NCBI GenBank assembly: GCA_028711405.1
Contig: JAQTSH010000048.1
Location: 1-9,760 of the forward strand
Source of the DNA: Methanoregula sp.
Lineage (GTDB): Archaea > Halobacteriota > Methanomicrobia > Methanomicrobiales > Methanospirillaceae
DNA length: 9,760 nucleotides
Reading direction: 5' to 3'
Shown: in pieces, positions 5,512 through 9,760 of the stretch
Layout: each line of letters opens with the position of its first letter
How positions within the stretch are numbered: position 1 is the first letter of the stretch
Notes under the pieces: generated by a model
The model's input: only the letters and a program-made list of their open reading frames with translations
What the model was told of the DNA's origin: nothing
The model's database searches: none
Program-made: the position numbers and the translations under genes

Positions 5512-6611
5512 GATTGTGCCTCCCCACGCGCTTTTTTTTCAAATACTTCGGGTGTCCGACCGGTCTTTGCGTAGGTGTACAGCCTGACGAGGGAAATGCC
5601 TGCAACCGTTGAAATGATTGCCGCAGAGACGAACCACGCGAACATATACAGGGCTGCGCCGGCAATCCATACAGCCCCGGGGTACCAGAAGAGAAGGTTA
5701 CCGGGTAACGCAATCCCGTAGGCGATCCGGAAGATGAATGAAGCGAGCGAAATCATCAGCATAATCAGGCAGATGATGAGGAAACAGGCAATAATTTCGC
5801 CCCAGACTTTTTTCGCAAGCGAGATCGATTCTCCCAGTGCATCGGGCAGGTGCTTGTTCCCGAGGACGAGAGCCGGAATAACGAACAATGTGAGAATGAA
5901 CAGGATGGCGTTGATCGTCACGGTGAAAAACGCGGAGGAGAGGGCAGACACGATGTGGTACCCTCCTCCTATCGGACCGGTGCTGTAAATCTCGGGCAGG
6001 AGAATGAAGTTGAAGGGGAACTGGTCTATGATCCGGATAAACGTGAATCTGAAGTCTCCGGAATACCTGGTCGCCATACCAGAGAGCACGGTTCCGAGGA
6101 GAGCAACAAGGACCGCCCACACTACGAGGGACTGCACATGTTTTTTTGCGCGGGAAAATCCTTCCCGGAGGGTAACGGGTTTGCCGGAATGTCCCGGGGA
6201 TATGTTCAGGATGAGGCTCGCAAGCAGGAAATAGGTACAAAATACACTGATCAACACGATCGCAAACGTCAGGGCAATTCTCAGTGGGTACTCAATTGGC
6301 GGGTACGGGTACATTCCAAAGACGTGGAGAAAAAAGAAAGAACTGAACATAAACAACATAACAAGACTGGTCAGGAACGAAAACCAGAACAGCCGTTTAT
6401 TCCGGATCAGGGTTTTTATACTTCCCACGGCAAAGCCGATCCCCCGACCGATCCGTCCCGGACCCCCGGCTCCGCCATCCGGTTCGAATGGATTTACCGT
6501 AACCGACTGAGTTGGGAACGCCGTCGATGCAGTACGCATTGCCGGTGCATTCGGGCACCATCCGAGATTGTTCTCAAAAGTCTCATACTGGCGAGAACTG
6601 CCGGGAATCAT
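5508..6611 (-). CDS. GWCPN-tagged DUF6159-like polytopic membrane protein
   Basis: This is a 367-residue protein. The N terminus is slightly longer than in its siblings, with the tag at 15-27 (NLGWCPNAPAMRT, Cys19). A Gly/Pro linker leads to GRIGRG (52-57), the start of the membrane domain. About six helices are visible, near 73-99, 110-137, 160-180, 222-250, 271-297 and 310-343. Landmarks match the other large members: TLREGFSRAKKH (147-158), FVIPALVLGNK (243-253), AKKVWGEI (266-273) and the C-terminal YAKTGRTPEVF. The tag region is nearly identical at the DNA level to that of 7579-8670. The start at 6611 overlaps the previous stop by ATGA and has a GGAGG Shine-Dalgarno sequence; the stop overlaps the tag peptide gene. 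DUF6159 is named from recalled family features. The function is unknown. Confidence 0.8.
   Translation of the reverse strand: MIPGSSRQYETFENNLGWCPNAPAMRTASTAFPTQSVTVNPFEPDGGAGGPGRIGRGIGFAVGSIKTLIRNKRLFWFSFLTSLVMLFMFSSFFFLHVFGMYPYPPIEYPLRIALTFAIVLISVFCTYFLLASLILNISPGHSGKPVTLREGFSRAKKHVQSLVVWAVLVALLGTVLSGMATRYSGDFRFTFIRIIDQFPFNFILLPEIYSTGPIGGGYHIVSALSSAFFTVTINAILFILTLFVIPALVLGNKHLPDALGESISLAKKVWGEIIACFLIICLIMLMISLASFIFRIAYGIALPGNLLFWYPGAVWIAGAALYMFAWFVSAAIISTVAGISLVRLYTYAKTGRTPEVFEKKARGEAQS
5519..5525 (-). promoter_or_regulatory. Strong Shine-Dalgarno site of the tag peptide gene
   Basis: The minus strand reads GGGGAGG here, 7 bases before the ATG at 5511 and inside the end of the upstream gene. 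It is among the best ribosome binding sites in the operon and supports real translation of the 41-residue peptide. Confidence 0.65.
6529..6560 (-). repeat. Tag-coding DNA repeat, copy A1
   Basis: This 32-base stretch matches 8603-8634 at 31 of 32 positions. On the minus strand it encodes the end of the tag, (W)CPNAPAMRTA, in the 5508-6611 gene. The near-identity stops on both sides, where the proteins diverge. Confidence 0.8.
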
Positions 6612-7582
6612 CCTTCTGCCTCCTTGTAATATTTTGTAAATATATCCGGTATCGTACCCGTCTTTGCCATTGAATGGAGGCAGACAAGAAAGATCCCGCC
6701 CAACAACATTGCGACAAGAAGAAAAATGTTCAATAGCAGGAAGAGACTGTTGGATGCGACGATGGAAACCATGGGAAACATGGTATATGTGAGGCTGATA
6801 AGGAGGATGCCGATGAATGCGATTGCGATGTAGATCAGTGGGAAAATGCCCAGTCCTCCGGCGATCTCCCCCCAGGTCTTCCCGAACATGGAGATAGAAT
6901 CACGTATCGCGGTAATCAGGTTTTTATTGTCAAAAACAAGGACCGGAACGACAAACATGGTCATGGCACCAACGACGACTGCCCCGGCAAGAATGAAGAT
7001 ACTGTATACCATGTTCATGGATGAAAAATTTCCCGATGCCGCGCCCATCATCAGCCTGATTATTGTGAATACCGCCGCAAGAACAACAATCCACAGTGAA
7101 GCAGCTCGCAGGTGACCGACTGCTTTTAATAATCCCCTCCCGACGGTCATCTGCTCCCCTCGCATTTTCGCAGATATGCATAACAGCAAACCGATGAAGA
7201 GGAGAATGAAGAAAAACAGGCAGACAAGGTACACAAGGAAGATGAGCCCGGTCCAGGAGACCATTGCCGGATACTGGGAAGCAACAGAAAAAGAATTCAT
7301 CCCGGTGAAAAATCCGATAGCATCGGAAGCACGGTATTCAAACAACATGACAAGACCCGCAAATACTGAGAACCATAACAGACTTTTGTCCTGTACAACA
7401 ATCTGCCCGCTTCCTTTCATCAAGTGGAAACCCCGTTTAATCCGTCTGGATATACCGGGATCCCCGGCAGATGAGCTGATGTCAGTATGTTTGATCGCCA
7501 TTGACGCAGATTTTTCAGGAACGATACGTGCATTCGGGCACCAGCCCAGCCATCCCCGGAAAATCTCGGAAACACGGGTCAT
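6608..7582 (-). CDS. GWCPN-tagged DUF6159-like polytopic membrane protein
   Basis: This is a 324-residue protein. The tag is at 1-19 (MTRVSEIFRGWLGWCPNAR, Cys15), almost the same as in the first tagged gene (MTQVSEIIHGWLGWCPNAR), although the membrane domains behind them belong to different families. The linker runs to about 45. The membrane domain begins RRIKRG (46-51), a variant of the siblings' GRIGRG, and has about six helices, near 69-82, 108-136, 160-180, 190-217, 240-271 and 277-303. Landmarks: MFVVPVLVFDNK (209-220), FGKTWGEI (233-240) and the C-terminal MAKTGTIPDIF. The start at 7582 overlaps the previous stop by ATGA. The tag swapping between families makes this gene useful evidence that the tag is a module. 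The function is unknown. Confidence 0.8.
   Translation of the reverse strand: MTRVSEIFRGWLGWCPNARIVPEKSASMAIKHTDISSSAGDPGISRRIKRGFHLMKGSGQIVVQDKSLLWFSVFAGLVMLFEYRASDAIGFFTGMNSFSVASQYPAMVSWTGLIFLVYLVCLFFFILLFIGLLLCISAKMRGEQMTVGRGLLKAVGHLRAASLWIVVLAAVFTIIRLMMGAASGNFSSMNMVYSIFILAGAVVVGAMTMFVVPVLVFDNKNLITAIRDSISMFGKTWGEIAGGLGIFPLIYIAIAFIGILLISLTYTMFPMVSIVASNSLFLLLNIFLLVAMLLGGIFLVCLHSMAKTGTIPDIFTKYYKEAEG
7530..7552 (-). repeat. Tag-coding DNA repeat, copy B1
   Basis: A 23-base stretch identical to 9228-9250. It encodes WLGWCPNA on the minus strand. The two host genes are otherwise in different families, so the identity is local to the tag. Confidence 0.8.
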
Positions 7583-8670
7583 GAGGCAGGCTCCGGTTTT
7601 TTCAGGTTACCTTCCGGCATACCGTATATCCCGGTGCTCTTTTGTACCTGGTAGAGATCCGCAATCGCAATACCCGCTGCAGAAAAAACCGCAGCCATCA
7701 GGATCAGGCAGGCAAGGATGAAACCATAATAGACACCTGTTGTCAGCAGATGTCCGAGGTACATTGAGAGGTAAAAGCCACGGTCATAGAGCAGTTCGGG
7801 CACCCGTCCGATTACGAGTGCTACAGCTGCGACAAGAAAGACGATTATCCCATACACAAGGATGCAGCCCAGCATCTCGCGCCAGGTCCTCTGTATAAGG
7901 GTGATCGATCCCGCAAGAGCAGTGACCAGCCCCTTCTTTTCCAGCACGATTCCCGGCACCAGGTAGAGTGCGACCAGGAACGGGATGATGGTGATGAACA
8001 GGATCTGGCACGAGGTCTGGAGTGTGGAAATGATCCCGTCCAGGACATAGTCATAGGGAATCCAGAAGAAGGCAAACACGATGGCACCTCCGATCCTGAC
8101 GAAAAAATGGCTCTGTGAGACTATCGCAAACATAATGGTCGCGAAAAGAGCCATTGCAATGGACAGGACTGCAAGCGAACCGGCATGGGCGTTGACTCCG
8201 GTAAATCCCTCACGGATTGTGACCGCCTTTTTTACTCCGTTCCCGTTCCGGTGTAAAACCAGACCTGCCAGAATGAAGGTGAACGAGGACAAGCAGATCA
8301 GCTCCACAAAAAAGAGCCATGGATCAAACACCATGACCGAGTTGCCGATTGAAATAGTGGTAAGGAATGGCAGGGTGTGGTGAAAATGTCCTCCACTCCA
8401 CGCTTCTGCCTCGATGAGGAAGAACATCGCGATCGCAAAAAGGAGAGAGAAACCGAGCAGGTAACGGTTCCGTATCATTGTCTTTAAGCTTCCTGCAGCG
8501 ATGCTGACTCCATGCCGGACACGGCTGGAACCGCGAGCGGATCCACTGCTATCAGGTCGGTCGGAATGAATCGTTTCAGGCGGGACCGTAAGGACCGCCG
8601 GTGCAGTGCGCATTGCCGGTGCATTCGGGCACCAACCGAGATGCTGCCGGATGACGTTAGTGATGTGCAT
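7579..8670 (-). CDS. GWCPN-tagged DUF6159-like polytopic membrane protein
   Basis: This is a 363-residue protein. The tag is at 1-22 (HLGWCPNAPAMRT, Cys14), then a Pro/Ser/Gly linker to about 48. The membrane domain starts SRVRHG (49-54), a diverged form of GRIGRG. Helices are near 70-88, 115-140, 163-184, 190-240 (probably two), 265-289 and 312-338. Landmarks: TIREGFTGVNAH (151-162), LYLVPGIVLEKK (235-246) and IQRTWREM (259-266), equivalent to the WGEI segment of its siblings; the C-terminal YAKTG motif is replaced by YQVQKSTGIYGMPE. It is the most diverged of the four large members. The start at 8670 lies 14 bases inside the preceding gene and has a GAGGTG Shine-Dalgarno sequence 8 bases upstream; the stop overlaps the next start by ATGA. 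The function is unknown. Confidence 0.8.
   Translation of the reverse strand: MHITNVIRQHLGWCPNAPAMRTAPAVLTVPPETIHSDRPDSSGSARGSSRVRHGVSIAAGSLKTMIRNRYLLGFSLLFAIAMFFLIEAEAWSGGHFHHTLPFLTTISIGNSVMVFDPWLFFVELICLSSFTFILAGLVLHRNGNGVKKAVTIREGFTGVNAHAGSLAVLSIAMALFATIMFAIVSQSHFFVRIGGAIVFAFFWIPYDYVLDGIISTLQTSCQILFITIIPFLVALYLVPGIVLEKKGLVTALAGSITLIQRTWREMLGCILVYGIIVFLVAAVALVIGRVPELLYDRGFYLSMYLGHLLTTGVYYGFILACLILMAAVFSAAGIAIADLYQVQKSTGIYGMPEGNLKKPEPAS
8603..8634 (-). repeat. Tag-coding DNA repeat, copy A2
   Basis: Partner of 6529-6560 with one mismatch over 32 bases. It encodes the end of the tag in the 7579-8670 gene. Confidence 0.8.
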
Positions 8671-9280
8671 TTCCAGAGCACCTCGTTGCGGTGACCAAAA
8701 AGGTCTTTTTATCGAATATCAGAATATGTCCTGTCCTCCGCTCCCAGAGCAGGATCAGCAAGAGGAAGCACCATGGGACGAGGAGACCAAATCCCATGGT
8801 AAACGCGGGGAGTAACATCGCTGCCTCAAATGGGATGCTTGAGATCAATCCCAGGAAAAGAAGGATAACACTCAGCGGGGATATGCCTATGAGAATGGCT
8901 ACGATCACGTTCACTTCCGGCCCGGGCTTTACCGTATCCCCGTTTGCAAGTTTTCCGAATCTGTCCCAGAGCCACCTTCCAAAGAGGGCGGAGAATCCCA
9001 ATCCCCCGAAGATTCCAAGGGACAGTATCAGCCGTGCAAGACCGGTTGTCAGGAACAATGGCACGAAGCAACTGAAAGCAAATGTATACATGACTGCCCA
9101 GAAAAGCATCTGCCTCCGGTACCGATTCAACCAGCCATCTGCTGCGGACAGTCCTGCCCCTTGTACAGGTATTCCGCCTGCTGTTTCATGTTGCAGCACC
9201 GGTATCTCTCGCACGGTCAGCGTACGGGCATTCGGGCACCAGCCCAGCCACCCGTGAATTATTTCAGAAACCTGTGTCAT
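8657..9280 (-). CDS. GWCPN-tagged DUF1673-like membrane protein
   Basis: This is a 207-residue protein, the first tagged gene of the operon. The tag is at 1-19 (MTQVSEIIHGWLGWCPNAR, Cys15), with a polar linker to about 55. Membrane segments are near 58-77, 81-101, 122-145 and 152-179 (the last perhaps two). Between helices 2 and 3 lies a polar loop (DRFGKLANGDTVKPGPE) matched in the 1781-2401 gene. The tail reads ERRTGHILIFDK and ends RCSGNAHH. The family call, DUF1673, rests on recalled Methanosarcina proteins of about 200 residues that start with GWCPNAK. Its ATG overlaps the regulator's TGA (ATGA), and the Shine-Dalgarno sequence GGTGATC lies within the regulator's last codons, so expression should follow the regulator's. 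The function is unknown. Confidence 0.78.
   Translation of the reverse strand: MTQVSEIIHGWLGWCPNARTLTVREIPVLQHETAGGIPVQGAGLSAADGWLNRYRRQMLFWAVMYTFAFSCFVPLFLTTGLARLILSLGIFGGLGFSALFGRWLWDRFGKLANGDTVKPGPEVNVIVAILIGISPLSVILLFLGLISSIPFEAAMLLPAFTMGFGLLVPWCFLLLILLWERRTGHILIFDKKTFLVTATRCSGNAHH
9228..9250 (-). repeat. Tag-coding DNA repeat, copy B2
   Basis: Exact 23-base partner of 7530-7552, encoding WLGWCPNA in the 8657-9280 gene. Confidence 0.8.
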
Positions 9281-9726
9281 TGTGCGATCACCTTCACTTT
9301 CGTAAACAGTTCCTCTGCCATTTTTGTCGGGTCGGCAGTTTTTTCAATCCTGATGCCGAGCTCGGTTGCATAATCCCAGAGCAGCTCGATACATTCGGTA
9401 TACCGCTGGCACGTGCCGCAGTCGCCGTCATGCTCGTACCAGACCTGCATCCCGTGCTTTTCTGAAACGAAGATGATTGCAGCGGTCTGGAAGGGAATCG
9501 ACCGACCAATGAGAACCCCTCGATCAGCGTTGATCTTTTCTATCGCGATCTGGTTTGCGTGCGCCATTTCCCGGAGTGCTGATTCGATCTTCTCGTTCAT
9601 GACAAGAAGAGCCTTGGAGACCGCCTGCCTGGAGATGCCCAGCAGGTTGGCAATGGTAATATTGGGAGTACCGCTGCGCCGCATCTTCCAGAACGCGAAC
9701 TGTTTTTCGTCCATGGGCAGAAGCAT
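9277..9726 (-). CDS. HTH transcriptional regulator with a Cys cluster
   Basis: This is a 149-residue soluble protein. Residues about 6-50 form a helix-turn-helix of the sigma-70 region 4/Tfx-like type: EKQFAFWKMRRSG, then ITIANLLGISRQAVSKALLV with the recognition helix at SRQAVSKAL. The C-terminal half has beta-strands around GVLIGRSIPF and AAIIFVSEK, then WYEHDGDCGTCQRYTEC, three Cys (103, 106, 112) in a C-x2-C-x5-C pattern that could bind zinc or an Fe-S cluster or sense redox state. It heads the operon, directly behind a TATA box and palindrome, and is coupled to the first tagged gene, so it probably regulates the operon and itself. The start may be 9726 (close to the predicted transcript start, so leaderless) or the in-frame ATG at 9714 (145 residues). 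The effector is unknown. Confidence 0.8.
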   Translation of the reverse strand: MLLPMDEKQFAFWKMRRSGTPNITIANLLGISRQAVSKALLVMNEKIESALREMAHANQIAIEKINADRGVLIGRSIPFQTAAIIFVSEKHGMQVWYEHDGDCGTCQRYTECIELLWDYATELGIRIEKTADPTKMAEELFTKVKVIAQ

Positions 9727-9727
9727 A

Positions 9728-9757
9728 AGTCAACGTATGCATGTTGACTATATAAGA
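9728..9757 (-). promoter_or_regulatory. TATA-box promoter with an abutting palindromic operator
   Basis: On the minus strand CTTATATA (9757-9750) is a good archaeal TATA box. Directly downstream is a perfect inverted repeat, AGTCAAC-N8-GTTGACT (9749-9728), with the extra pair T9736-A9741 matching inside the spacer. Transcription would begin about 25-27 bases after the box centre, near 9726, which is the regulator's first ATG. A protein bound to the palindrome would block polymerase recruitment. The BRE position is cut by the window edge. Binding by the adjacent HTH protein is inference. Confidence 0.7.
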
Positions 9758-9760
9758 TTT

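Noticed and set aside
5390..5713. N-terminal extension of the 4379-5389 gene
   Set aside because: The frame stays open but runs through the tag peptide and the end of the upstream gene. Paralogs start directly before the tag, and an ATGA overlap supports the start at 5389.
5850..6629. 259-codon open frame on the plus strand
   Set aside because: Antisense to the 5508-6611 gene. The protein is highly charged and low in hydrophobics with no recognisable domain, so it is a mirror of membrane-protein codons.
6529..9250. Recurring tag-coding DNA read as a CRISPR-like or regulatory repeat array
   Set aside because: The copies sit about 0.6-1.1 kb apart at the 5' end of each coding frame and keep the reading frame, so they are coding repeats, not spacer-separated repeats.
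1781..9280. Tag Cys as a lipoprotein lipobox
   Set aside because: The Cys is preceded by an amphipathic, partly charged stretch rather than a hydrophobic signal core, and the context GWCP does not match the LAGC-type lipobox.

Overview
The window looks like chromosomal DNA of a methanogenic archaeon, most likely of the Methanomicrobiales (Methanoregula-like). The evidence is a TATA-box promoter, an oligo-T terminator, Shine-Dalgarno sites of GGAGG/GGTGATC type, and membrane protein families (DUF1673-like, DUF6159-like) that I associate with methanogens. The assignment is from recall, not from a search. Every convincing gene is on the minus strand, so the window reads biologically from right to left.

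Layout in transcription order. At 9728-9757 a TATA box abuts a 7-bp-arm inverted repeat, followed at once by a small HTH regulator (9277-9726) with a Cys cluster. Then come ten consecutive reading frames (9280 down to 1781) that all begin with one short N-terminal signature, an amphipathic stretch followed by L-G-W-C-P-N. Behind this shared tag are different modules: three DUF1673-like four- to five-helix proteins (8657-9280, 3041-3622, 1781-2401), four larger polytopic DUF6159-like proteins (7579-8670, 6608-7582, 5508-6611, 4379-5389), two membrane-anchored PH-like proteins (3624-4379, 2415-3038), and one 41-residue peptide (5386-5511) that is almost nothing but the tag. Most junctions are 4-base ATGA overlaps or gaps of 1-2 bases, so this is one translationally coupled operon of 11 genes.

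After 1781 comes about 500 bases holding a weak TATA-like element and a frame-broken remnant with a beta-propeller-type repeat (1273-1651). It is followed by an untagged secreted or anchored protein (578-1276) and a small four-helix membrane protein (150-575). An oligo-T run directly after the last stop is the likely terminator. The left edge (1-121, plus strand) is the 3' end of a group II intron with a textbook domain V; its reverse transcriptase, if any, lies outside the window.

How the genes may work together is inference. The common tag on unrelated membrane and PH modules, one of them free, suggests co-assembly at the cytoplasmic face of the membrane or recognition by a common partner, under control of the Cys-containing regulator. 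No enzymatic active site was recognised in any member, so the biochemical role is unknown.
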